Part shown: positions 26,344-34,175 of the stretch, piece by piece
Layout of the letters: every line of letters starts with the position of its first letter
Numbering within the stretch: the first letter of the stretch is position 1
Assembly (NCBI RefSeq): GCF_016403105.1
Contig: NZ_CP046155.1
Span: 310,001 to 374,000 of the forward strand
DNA length: 64,000 nt
Direction of reading: 5' to 3'
DNA from: Leptolyngbya sp. BL0902
Lineage (GTDB): Bacteria > Cyanobacteriota > Cyanobacteriia > Phormidesmidales > Phormidesmidaceae
The notes under the pieces: model-generated
Databases searched by the model: none
Seen by the model: only the letters and a program-made list of their open reading frames with translations
Told to the model about the DNA's origin: nothing
Made by a program: the position numbers and the translations under genes

Positions 26344-27516
26344 ATGGCCAGCCTTTTAGAGCAGCTTCGGCAAGTCACCATTGTGGTGGCCGACACCGGA
26401 GACATCCAAGCCATCGAAAAATTTACGCCCCGCGATGCCACCACCAACCCTTCGCTGATTACGGCGGCGGCGCAGATGCCCCAGTATCACCAAATTGTGG
26501 ATGAGACCCTGCTCAAGGCCAAGGCCGATGCCGGGTCTGGGGCGTCGGATAAGGACATTGCCAACCTCGCCTTTAACCGACTGGCGGTGTCCTTTGGTCA
26601 GCGGATTCTCGATATTATCCCCGGTCGGGTGTCTACAGAAGTCGATGCGCGGCTCTCCTACGACACCGAGGCCACCCTGGCCACCGCCCGCCACATTATC
26701 GACCAGTACGACAAGCTGGGCATTGGCCCGGATCGGGTGCTGATTAAAATTGCCTCCACCTGGGAGGGCATCAAAGCCGCCGAGGTGTTGGAAAAAGAAG
26801 GGATTCACTGCAACCTGACCCTGCTGTTTGGCCTGCACCAAGCCATTGCCTGCGCCGAAGCCGGGGTAACGCTAATTTCTCCGTTTGTGGGTCGTATCTT
26901 AGACTGGTATAAAAAGGAGACCGGGCGCGAAGCCTATGCCCCCCAGGAAGATCCTGGCGTGGTGTCGGTAACGCAGATTTACAACTACTACAAAAAGTTT
27001 GGCTACGCCACCGAAGTGATGGGAGCCAGCTTCCGCAACATTGGTGAAATTACCGAACTGGCGGGCTGCGACTTGCTGACCATTTCGCCCCAGTTGTTAG
27101 CCCAGCTCGAAGGCACCGAGGCCGACCTACCCCGCAAGCTGGATCCAACCCAGGCGGCGACCCTGGACATCGAAAAAATCCCCATGGATGAGGCCACTTT
27201 CCGCACCATGCACGAGGCCGACCGCATGGCCAAGGAAAAGCTAGATGAAGGCATCAAGGGCTTTAGCAAGGCGCTGGAAACCCTGGAAGACTTCCTGGCG
27301 ACCCGGCTGACGCAGCTCACCCAGGGCGAAATCATGATCACCCACGCCCGCGATGACCTGTTCAAAGCCTACGACCTCGATGGCGACGGCTTCATCACCC
27401 GCGAGGAATGGCTGGGCACCGATGCGGTGTTTGATGCCCTCGACTCCGACCACGATGGCAAGCTCTCCATCCACGAAATCGGCGTGGGCCTAGGGGCGGC
27501 GTTCCAACTGGCCTAG
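26344..27516 (+). CDS. tal: Transaldolase with C-terminal EF-hands
   Basis: 390 residues. The first 325 form a class I transaldolase of the pentose phosphate/Calvin-linked sugar network: [15 protein letters not shown], Schiff-base Lys in [38 protein letters not shown] and ISPFVGRI. The last ~60 residues are two EF-hand loops, [12 protein letters not shown] (about 345-356) and [12 protein letters not shown] (about 370-381), both with acidic residues at the Ca2+-coordinating positions. This fusion is known from cyanobacterial transaldolases and suggests Ca2+ responsiveness. Start ATG is preceded by CCAGGAG. Monocistronic by appearance. Confidence 0.95.
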   Translation: MASLLEQLRQVTIVVADTGDIQAIEKFTPRDATTNPSLITAAAQMPQYHQIVDETLLKAKADAGSGASDKDIANLAFNRLAVSFGQRILDIIPGRVSTEVDARLSYDTEATLATARHIIDQYDKLGIGPDRVLIKIASTWEGIKAAEVLEKEGIHCNLTLLFGLHQAIACAEAGVTLISPFVGRILDWYKKETGREAYAPQEDPGVVSVTQIYNYYKKFGYATEVMGASFRNIGEITELAGCDLLTISPQLLAQLEGTEADLPRKLDPTQAATLDIEKIPMDEATFRTMHEADRMAKEKLDEGIKGFSKALETLEDFLATRLTQLTQGEIMITHARDDLFKAYDLDGDGFITREEWLGTDAVFDALDSDHDGKLSIHEIGVGLGAAFQLA

Positions 27517-27610
27517 GGCAAAATATCCTAGAGGAAAACATCCTAGAGGATGGGGGGAATCGCACGTCCAGGGTGACAGCCACAGCGTAATCCCTGGCCA
27601 AATCCACCGT

Positions 27611-27757
27611 GTGCCCCCCTCTATCCTGCCCCAGGAGCTATCCCGGTTGTTTGGCGGTGTGTCCGTCATTCCCTTGGCTGGCAAACACACCACCGAAGGT
27701 TATAACTTTCCGCAGAATGCGCTAAAAGCCGGAATTATGGCCTATGGTGCAGGCTAA
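27611..27757 (+). CDS. Possible small protein or gene fragment, 48 aa, unknown
   Basis: A GTG-started frame, open without a stop for 20 codons upstream as well, reads like natural protein: LPQELSRLFGGVSVIP, then HTTEGYNFPQNALK and AGIMAYGAG before TAA. Codon choice resembles neighbouring genes. I do not recognise a family. It may be the 3' remnant of a lost gene or a small gene; it lies 63 bases before the response regulator gene. Weak evidence. Confidence 0.3.
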   Translation: MPPSILPQELSRLFGGVSVIPLAGKHTTEGYNFPQNALKAGIMAYGAG

Positions 27758-27820
27758 GGGGCTGCTGGCGTTCGCAAGGTGGCGGACAGCCCAAGGCGGT
27801 AAAGCGTGAGGCCGAATACC

Positions 27821-28255
27821 ATGCAGGATGACTCGCTAGAGCGCTTGATTGTGTTGATTGATCACCACGCCGACCAAGTGGAAACCGTGCGGCAGGTGTT
27901 GACGGATAAGCCTGATCAATATCGCCTGCAGGTGATGGAGAGTGGTGCATCGGCCCTAGACTGGTTGCAGTCTACCGCCGCCGCACCAGGGCAGCGCCCA
28001 GACCTAATTTTGCTGGATCTCAATTTGCCCGATCAGGCCAGTCTGGACGTTCTCACAACCCTCAAGGGTGATCCCAACCTGCGCCGCATTCCGGTGATTG
28101 TGCTGTCTGACTCGGAGCAGACGGATGATGTTTTTCAGAGCTATTTCAACCAGGGCAACTGCTACGTGGTCAAAAATGCGAATCCGTCGCAGTTAGCGAC
28201 CACCATTCAAAACATTGAAAGCTTTTGGTTAGAGATTGTGACCTTACCCAGCTAA
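27821..28255 (+). CDS. Rcp1-type response regulator with altered acidic pocket
   Basis: 144 residues from the ATG at 27821 (a GTG five codons upstream is open). Stand-alone receiver of the phytochrome-partner type: phosphoacceptor Asp in LILLDLNLPDQASLDVL, Ser in VLSDSEQTDDVFQSY, Lys in YVVKNANPSQ, and the family ending IESFWLEIVTLPS. The N-terminal metal-binding acidic pair, usually EDN or EDD, reads LIDHHADQ, so only one acid remains and phosphorylation may be weak. It lies upstream of cph1 on the same strand, separated by 425 bases, and its 3' end is duplicated just beyond its stop. Confidence 0.82.
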   Translation: MQDDSLERLIVLIDHHADQVETVRQVLTDKPDQYRLQVMESGASALDWLQSTAAAPGQRPDLILLDLNLPDQASLDVLTTLKGDPNLRRIPVIVLSDSEQTDDVFQSYFNQGNCYVVKNANPSQLATTIQNIESFWLEIVTLPS

Positions 28256-28299
28256 AGATTGAAAGCTTTGGGCTAGGGATTGTGGCTGTGCTCAGCTAA
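28214..28299 (+). repeat. Imperfect tandem duplication of the response regulator 3' end
   Basis: Two 42-base copies (28214-28255 and 28258-28299), 34 of 42 positions identical by my count, both ending CAGCTAA. The first encodes the last codons and stop of the response regulator; the second, downstream of the stop, is non-coding. Confidence 0.75.
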
Positions 28300-28680
28300 C
28301 AGAATTTTTGGGCGCAAGGAATTATTAACTTTCAACACGTTTTGTCGCAATATATCACAGGCAAATTTCAAACCGTAAGCTTCTATTTTGTTTAACAATT
28401 CCTGCTCTAGTCCTCTGGGCATCTGCGATATGCTGCTAAGTAGAGCGCATCGCTCTTTAGGACTAGGCTGGGTGAGATATTATACCCAATTGACCTTGAA
28501 AAGCCCTGATTCCTAGCTCAGCAGTCCCTAGGAATGAGGCTTCTCCCTTGCCTTGGCAATGGGGTCTACGAAGGCTAATCATTTAGCCCATTGTCAAGAT
28601 TGTCTTCCCAGGATTGCATTAAAGAAACAGCCCCAACATCACCGATACATCGCCCCTTTCCTGTTTAGGAGCCTGCCACC
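28300..28680. other. Leader region of cph1
   Basis: AT-rich, gene-free stretch before the phytochrome gene. AGGAG lies nine bases before the cph1 ATG. Small imperfect hairpins are present around CCTAGG, but no riboswitch or clear promoter was recognised. Confidence 0.4.
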
Positions 28681-30990
28681 ATGGTTAATGTTAAGTTTGA
28701 ACAAGACTATCGGCTGACGGCGCTTAAACAGCCGGACATCAATTCCCTGACCCAAGTGCAGCCCCATGGGGTGTTGCTGGTGCTGAATGAGGCGGACTTA
28801 ACCGTGGTTCAGGTCAGCCAAAATACCCGTGAAGCCTTTGGTTTGCCCGTGGATGAAGTGCTGGGCAAAACCCTAGATGAACTGCTGGATGATTACCAGG
28901 TGGATCAGTTCCGGGCGGGGCTGTATGGCGAAACGCTGGACGTGATGAACCCCACCAAAATTTGGGTGCGGCGGCGCGGCGATGACTATGGTGTGTACGA
29001 TGCCGTGTTCCATCGCAACGGGGCCGGATTTTTGATTTTGGAACTGGAACCTGCCCTCAATAACGACAACATTCCCTTCCTGAGTTTCTATCACCTCGCC
29101 CGGACATCCATTGGTCAGCTTGAGGCCGGATCGGCCAGTCTGGCAGACTTTTGCCGCATCATCGTCCACGAAGTACGCCAGGTGACGGGCTTTGATCGGG
29201 TGATGCTGTACAAGTTCGACGACGACGGCCACGGGGAAGTTTTAGCGGAAGAAAAACTGGAGGAGATGGAGTCCTATTTGGGGCTGCATTTCCCAGAATC
29301 CGATGTGCCTGCTCCGGCCCGCAAAATGTTTTTATCGAACTGGATTCGGGTGATTCCCAACGCCAGCGCCGAGCCTGTGGATTTGGTGCCAGCGGTGAAT
29401 CCCGTTACCCAACAGCCGACGGATTTGGTGATGTCGATTTTGCGGCAGCCCTACCACTGCCACATTGAATATTTGCACCACATGAATGTGGAGGCTTCGC
29501 TGACCATTTCTTTGATGAAGGATCAAAAACTGTGGGGGCTAATTGCCTGTCACCACAAGACGCCGAAGTATGTGCCCTACGAACTGCGGAAGGCGTGTGA
29601 ATTCCTCGGTCGAGTGATTTTCTCTGAAATTTCGACCCTGGAAGAAGAGGCGGATCAGAGCTATCAACTGCACCTGGCGGCGGTGCAAACGGCCCTGATT
29701 GACCAAATGGCCCAGGAAGATTATTTCATTGATGGTCTGGTGCGGCGCGACCCCAACCTGCTGGATTTGGTGGGGGCCAAGGGCGCAGCCATCTGTTTTG
29801 GTGGCCAGTGGACAACCCTAGGCCGCACGCCACCGGAGGAGGAACTGAACTACCTGGTGCAGTGGTTGGGCAAGGCCGTCCACGACGAAATCTACGTCAC
29901 CAACGCCCTGCCGCTAGAGTATTCCGAGGCCCAGCGGTTTAAGGATGTGGCCAGCGGGCTGATTGCCATCCCCATTTCCAAGCGCAGCTATGTGCTGTGG
30001 TTCCGGCCAGAGGTGATTCAAACCGTGAACTGGGGCGGCAACCCCAACGAAGCCTATACCCTCATGGGCGAGGCGGAAAATCAGTGGCTGTGCCCCCGCA
30101 AATCCTTTGAACTGTGGAAGGAAACGGTGAGTCTGCGGTCGTTGCCGTGGCAGGGGGTGGAGGTAAAAGCCGCCCTGGAACTGCGGAAGGCCATCGTTAA
30201 TATCGTGCTGCGGCAGGCGGAAGAATTGGCCCTGCTGGCGACGGATTTAGAGCGCTCCAACGCGGAACTGAAGAAATTTGCCTACGTGGCCTCCCACGAT
30301 TTGCAGGAACCCCTGAACCAGGTGGCCAACTTTGTGCAGCTTTTGGAAATGCGCTACGACACCAAACTGGACGAGGACGGCAAGGAATTCATCGGCTTTG
30401 CGGTGGAAGGGGTGAGCCTGATGCAAACCCTAATCGACGATGTGCTGACCTACAGCAAGGTGGATTTGCAGGGCATTGAGTGGCAGTTGACCAATGTGCA
30501 AGACTCCCTCGACCAAGCCCTGGGCAACCTGCGGGGGCGCATCGCCGAAACCGGAGCGGTGATTACCGTCGATCCCCTACCCACTATCGTGGCGGACGGC
30601 ACCCAGTTGATGCAGCTCTTCCAAAACCTGATTGGCAATGCGATTAAGTTCCGCAAGCCGGAGGGCACCCCCCACATTCACATTGGGGTGCAGCGCCAGG
30701 AAGAGCAGTGGTTGTTCTCGGTGGCCGACGACGGCATCGGTTTTGAGCCCCAGTTTGCCGAGCGCATTTTCGTGATTTTCCAACGCCTCCACACCCGCGA
30801 CGAATACGCCGGATCGGGCATGGGGCTGGCCATTTGCAAGAAAATCATCGAGTGCCACCGAGGGCGCATTTGGGTAGAGGCCGCTCCCGACCAAGGGGCC
30901 ACCTTCTACTTCGCTATTCCCGTTGAAGGACGTGATCGCAGCCATGGCAACGGACGCAAAGCCAAAAACTATCTTTTTAGTCGAGGATAA
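28681..30990 (+). CDS. cph1: Cph1-type phytochrome histidine kinase
   Basis: 769 residues, close to the 748 of Synechocystis Cph1. PAS (about 20-125, QVQPHGVLLVL), GAF (about 140-330) with FPESDVPAPARKMF (the DIP position) and bilin-attachment Cys at residue 260 in RQPYHCHIEYL, PHY (about 340-515) with tongue motif WLCPRKSFELW, HisKA with phospho-His about 539 in YVASHDLQEPLNQV, and HATPase with NLIGNAIKFRKPE, DDGIGFEP and GSGMGLAICKKI. The Cys in GAF predicts phycocyanobilin and a red/far-red photocycle. Its last 47 bases overlap the start of the rcp1-like gene, so the kinase and its regulator are translationally linked. Confidence 0.93.
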   Translation: MVNVKFEQDYRLTALKQPDINSLTQVQPHGVLLVLNEADLTVVQVSQNTREAFGLPVDEVLGKTLDELLDDYQVDQFRAGLYGETLDVMNPTKIWVRRRGDDYGVYDAVFHRNGAGFLILELEPALNNDNIPFLSFYHLARTSIGQLEAGSASLADFCRIIVHEVRQVTGFDRVMLYKFDDDGHGEVLAEEKLEEMESYLGLHFPESDVPAPARKMFLSNWIRVIPNASAEPVDLVPAVNPVTQQPTDLVMSILRQPYHCHIEYLHHMNVEASLTISLMKDQKLWGLIACHHKTPKYVPYELRKACEFLGRVIFSEISTLEEEADQSYQLHLAAVQTALIDQMAQEDYFIDGLVRRDPNLLDLVGAKGAAICFGGQWTTLGRTPPEEELNYLVQWLGKAVHDEIYVTNALPLEYSEAQRFKDVASGLIAIPISKRSYVLWFRPEVIQTVNWGGNPNEAYTLMGEAENQWLCPRKSFELWKETVSLRSLPWQGVEVKAALELRKAIVNIVLRQAEELALLATDLERSNAELKKFAYVASHDLQEPLNQVANFVQLLEMRYDTKLDEDGKEFIGFAVEGVSLMQTLIDDVLTYSKVDLQGIEWQLTNVQDSLDQALGNLRGRIAETGAVITVDPLPTIVADGTQLMQLFQNLIGNAIKFRKPEGTPHIHIGVQRQEEQWLFSVADDGIGFEPQFAERIFVIFQRLHTRDEYAGSGMGLAICKKIIECHRGRIWVEAAPDQGATFYFAIPVEGRDRSHGNGRKAKNYLFSRG

Positions 30991-31390
30991 TCGGGGCGAT
31001 ATTCGCCTAATCCAAGAAGCCCTAAAAAGCACCGCCGTCCCCTGCGATATTGTGATTGCGCGGGACGGCATGGAGGCCATGGCCTACCTCCAGCGCCAGG
31101 GGGAGTTTGCCGACGCGATTTCCCCGGACTTAATTCTGCTGGATTTAAACCTGCCGAAAAAAGACGGACGGGAGGTACTCGCGGAAATCAAAGCTAGCGA
31201 CACCCTGCGGCATATTCCCATCATCGTGCTCACCACCTCGCGCAACGAGGAAGACATTTACAAAAGCTATGATTTACACGTCAACTGCTACATTTCCAAG
31301 TCCCGCAACTTAGCCCAACTGTTCAAAATTGTTCAGGGAATTGAGGCATTTTGGCTAGAAACCGCGACATTACCGCCGAACACCCCCTAA
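30944..31390 (+). CDS. rcp1: Rcp1-like response regulator, partner of the phytochrome
   Basis: 148 residues from the ATG at 30944, inside the 3' end of cph1; AAGGA precedes it. Single receiver domain: VEDNRGDIRLIQEAL (acidic pair intact), phosphoacceptor Asp in LILLDLNLPKKDGREVL, Thr in VLTTSRNEEDIYKSYDLHVNCYI, Lys in SKSRN, and ending GIEAFWLETATLP. The overlap with a Cph1-type kinase makes it its phosphotransfer partner, as in Synechocystis cph1-rcp1. It also overlaps the next kinase gene by 40 bases. Confidence 0.92.
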   Translation: MATDAKPKTIFLVEDNRGDIRLIQEALKSTAVPCDIVIARDGMEAMAYLQRQGEFADAISPDLILLDLNLPKKDGREVLAEIKASDTLRHIPIIVLTTSRNEEDIYKSYDLHVNCYISKSRNLAQLFKIVQGIEAFWLETATLPPNTP

Positions 31391-33378
31391 ATCTGGCCAC
31401 GGTGAAGGTGCTGTTGATTGAAGACGACCTGGCCGAAGCCCGATTTTTGCAGGAAGTGCTGAAGGGCACCCCCCGCCGCCATTTTCAGCTCTGCCACGCC
31501 AAGCGCCTAGGGGAGGCGATCTTGCGCCTTCAGGAACAGTCCTTCGACGTGGCTTTGCTTGATTTGACCCTACCCGATAGCAGCGGATTGGATTCCCTGG
31601 ATCTCCTCCTCCAGGAATCCCCCAGCCTGCCCGTGGTGGTACTCACTAACACTAACGATAACGAACTCGCCGTCCGTGCTGTCCGGCGGGGTGCCCAGGA
31701 TTACCTGCTGAAGCGATCTCTCCAGCAGGAAGTGTTGGTGCGGGCCTTGTTCTATGCCATCGAGCGGCAGCGGGCCGAGGATGCCCTGCGGGAAGCCAAC
31801 GAAGTGCTGGAAGACCGAGTCCGGGAGCGCACCGCCGAACTGGAAACCGCCAACCAACACCTGCGCCAGGAAGTGGAAGAACGCCAGCGCATCCAAGAAC
31901 GCCTCACCCTAGCCCAGGACGCCGCCGCCATGGGCACCTTTGAGTGGGCCTTGGCCGACCTGCCCTGTCTCACCCAGCCCGACTTTATTTGTCAAAGCAG
32001 TCGCTGTCCCCTGCCCTGGGTGATCCATGCCGACGACCGCAACCCCGTGGCCCAAGAGCTTCGGCAATCGGTGCGGGCCGGACGAGGGCTAGATACGGAA
32101 TTTCGGATCCAAGAGGGTGACAGCATCCGCTGGATGGCCATCAAAAGCACCCTCCTCTACAACGACCAAGGCCAGCCCGACCGCCTGCTGGGCATCCACA
32201 TGGACATCACCGACAAAAAACAAATGGAGGCCCAGTTTTTGCGCTCCCAGCGCCTGGAGAGCTTGGGCACCCTGGCCAGCGGCATCGCCCACGACCTCAA
32301 CAACATTCTGACGCCGATCCTCCTCGTCGTTCAACTGCTGCCGCTGAAACTGGGTAATTTAGATCCCTGGGTAGACAACAAACTCAAAATCCTCGAAACC
32401 AGCGCCCAGCGGGGGGCCGACATGGTGAAGCAAATCCTCACCTTTGCCCGTGGCCTAGAGGGCAAGCGCACCGATTTGCGGGTCAATCATTTGCTCCTCG
32501 ACATTCGCAAGCTGATGCAGCAAACCCTACCCAAATCCATTGATATTTATGTGGATGTGCCCGATGACCTCTGGGCCGTCAGCGGCGACGCCACCCAACT
32601 GCACCAAGTGCTGATGAACCTCTGCGTCAATGCCCGCGATGCCATGCCCGATGGCGGCGTGCTGCAAATTACCGCCCACAACCTCACGGTTGATGCCACC
32701 AGTGCCCAGCCTCATCCCCAGGCTCGTCCTGGCCCCTACATTGTGGTGATGGTCACGGATACGGGCACGGGGATTGCCCCCGCCATCCTCAACCGCATTT
32801 TCGACCCCTTCTTTACCACCAAGGAACTCGGTAAAGGCACCGGACTGGGCCTTTCGGCGGTGCTGGGCATTGTAGAAAGCCACGGCGGCTTCATCGACGT
32901 TCACAGCGAAGTTCACCAAGGGAGCCAGTTCTGCCTCTACCTGCCCGCCATTCCCGCCTCCGCCACGCCCACCCCCGTCGCCAGTGCCCCCCTGGATGGC
33001 CACCAGGCAACTATCCTCGTGATTGATGACGAACCCAGCATTTGCGAAGTAATCAAGTCCATGCTGGAAGCCCATAACTACCAGGTTATCTTGGCCTACG
33101 ATGCCCCCAGCGCCTTTTTTCTCCTTGCCGAACACCAGACGCGCATCGCCGCCATCCTCACCGATATTATGATGCCCACCCTAGACGGTCTCACGGCCCT
33201 GCCCATGCTGCGACGCATCAACCCTACGGTGCCCATCATTGCCATGAGCGGCCTTACCTTGGCCGAAGTGCCTCCCGCTGAGCCCAGTGGTTTTCAAGGA
33301 TTCCTCCTCAAGCCCTTCACCCACCAAGACCTACTCCAGCAACTTCAGACCCTTCATCTCACCCCATCCCAAAGCTAA
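31351..33378 (+). CDS. Hybrid histidine kinase (REC-PAS-HisKA-HATPase-REC)
   Basis: 675 residues. N-terminal receiver (about 15-135; IEDDLAEARFL, Asp in ALLDLTLPDSSG, Lys in LLKRS), a long coiled coil (about 140-180), a PAS-like region (about 180-290), HisKA with His near 314 in ASGIAHDLNNILTPIL, HATPase with NLCVNARDAMPDGG, DTGTGIAP and GKGTGLGLSAV, and a C-terminal receiver (about 560-670; DDEPS, Asp in ILTDIMMPTLDG, KPF). Start is a TTG at 31351, 40 bases inside the rcp1-like gene; a GTG near 31402 is the alternative. As third gene of the phytochrome operon it could receive signal from Rcp1-type phosphotransfer or act in parallel. No membrane segment. Confidence 0.88.
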   Translation: MARNRDITAEHPLNLATVKVLLIEDDLAEARFLQEVLKGTPRRHFQLCHAKRLGEAILRLQEQSFDVALLDLTLPDSSGLDSLDLLLQESPSLPVVVLTNTNDNELAVRAVRRGAQDYLLKRSLQQEVLVRALFYAIERQRAEDALREANEVLEDRVRERTAELETANQHLRQEVEERQRIQERLTLAQDAAAMGTFEWALADLPCLTQPDFICQSSRCPLPWVIHADDRNPVAQELRQSVRAGRGLDTEFRIQEGDSIRWMAIKSTLLYNDQGQPDRLLGIHMDITDKKQMEAQFLRSQRLESLGTLASGIAHDLNNILTPILLVVQLLPLKLGNLDPWVDNKLKILETSAQRGADMVKQILTFARGLEGKRTDLRVNHLLLDIRKLMQQTLPKSIDIYVDVPDDLWAVSGDATQLHQVLMNLCVNARDAMPDGGVLQITAHNLTVDATSAQPHPQARPGPYIVVMVTDTGTGIAPAILNRIFDPFFTTKELGKGTGLGLSAVLGIVESHGGFIDVHSEVHQGSQFCLYLPAIPASATPTPVASAPLDGHQATILVIDDEPSICEVIKSMLEAHNYQVILAYDAPSAFFLLAEHQTRIAAILTDIMMPTLDGLTALPMLRRINPTVPIIAMSGLTLAEVPPAEPSGFQGFLLKPFTHQDLLQQLQTLHLTPSQS

Positions 33379-33478
33379 GGCTAGGCCAGGAACAGCCTGG
33401 GTGGGCAGCGTCGTGGGGGTTGGTGCTAGCCCTAACATCATGCAGGCACCCTGGCCAGAATGGAACCTCAAAAAAGGC

Positions 33479-33509
33479 TTGACATTGAGCGGGATAAACC
33501 TGCTATATT
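33479..33509 (+). promoter_or_regulatory. Promoter of tRNA-Gln
   Basis: Consensus TTGACA (33479-33484) and TATATT (33504-33509) with a 19-base spacer and a TG before the -10; the tRNA starts 17 bases after the -10. Confidence 0.7.
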
Positions 33510-33525
33510 ACGAAAGGCAACGCAA

Positions 33526-33597
33526 TGGGGTGTCGCCAAGCGGTAAGGCAGCGGGTTTTGGTCCCGCCATTCCTAGGTTCGAATCCTAGCACCCCAG
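33526..33597 (+). tRNA. tRNA-Gln (UUG)
   Basis: Acceptor arm TGGGGTG/CACCCCA, D arm with AAGCGGTAAGGC, anticodon loop TTTTGGT with anticodon TTG, T arm with loop TTCGAAT, discriminator G. 72 bases, CCA not encoded. A consensus promoter lies just upstream. Confidence 0.96.
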
Positions 33598-33600
33598 TTC

Positions 33601-33846
33601 TTAATCTTCATCCTCTTCCTCATCTTCCAAGGCTTGCAGCGCCAGCAGGATTTCTTCCTCTTGGATCATAAACTCCTCCTCTGGAATTTCCCCCATATCA
33701 AAGGAAAGCTGAAGGGCAAGGAGCTGCTTCTGCAAGCTTTCGGCATCATTGGTGGAAATATCCGCCTGTTCCAGCACCTTGTCGGCAATCCAGGCGACGC
33801 CTTCAATGGGGCCAAGCACCGGGGCGAACAGCAATTTCAACAGCAT
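33601..33846 (-). CDS. gvpG: Gas vesicle protein GvpG-like, orphan
   Basis: 81 residues matching the GvpG pattern along its whole length: [24 protein letters not shown], then [20 protein letters not shown] and [11 protein letters not shown] with an acidic tail EDEEEDED. GvpG is an accessory protein of gas vesicle assembly, normally inside a gvp cluster with gvpA, gvpN, gvpF and others. None of those is in this window; neighbours are tRNA-Gln (3 bases away, opposite strand) and a metallophosphoesterase gene. It may serve a gvp cluster elsewhere, be a leftover, or have another role. Confidence 0.8.
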   Translation of the reverse strand: MLLKLLFAPVLGPIEGVAWIADKVLEQADISTNDAESLQKQLLALQLSFDMGEIPEEEFMIQEEEILLALQALEDEEEDED

Positions 33847-34175
33847 GGCAAAGGACGCAGCATCACAGTAAGCCGATTGTAGTAGCCCATTCAGCGAAAT
33901 CGTAGGGTGAGGGCTTAGGTTGGTCTATACAAGGCAGGACAGATCGCTCTTCGCTAAAGCCGAGCCTTGGCCCAGGTATCGTCTCATCAAATTCTGGCCC
34001 CTGCGCTCCCCCAAAGGAACAGCCTGTGGGGTAAGTTAATCCGTGGGATAGTTCCCTGATTCGATACGGGGCTGCAACCCAACCCCATGCAATCCGACCT
34101 GCCTCACCCTGACCCCACTGAATCGCCTCGGCTCCACCCGATACGATTTAGCCCGCCCCGATTTACCTCGACACC
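33847..34175. other. Intergenic region between gvpG and metallophosphoesterase
   Basis: 329 bases between divergent genes; presumably both promoters. No gene, RNA or strong dyad recognised. Confidence 0.4.
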
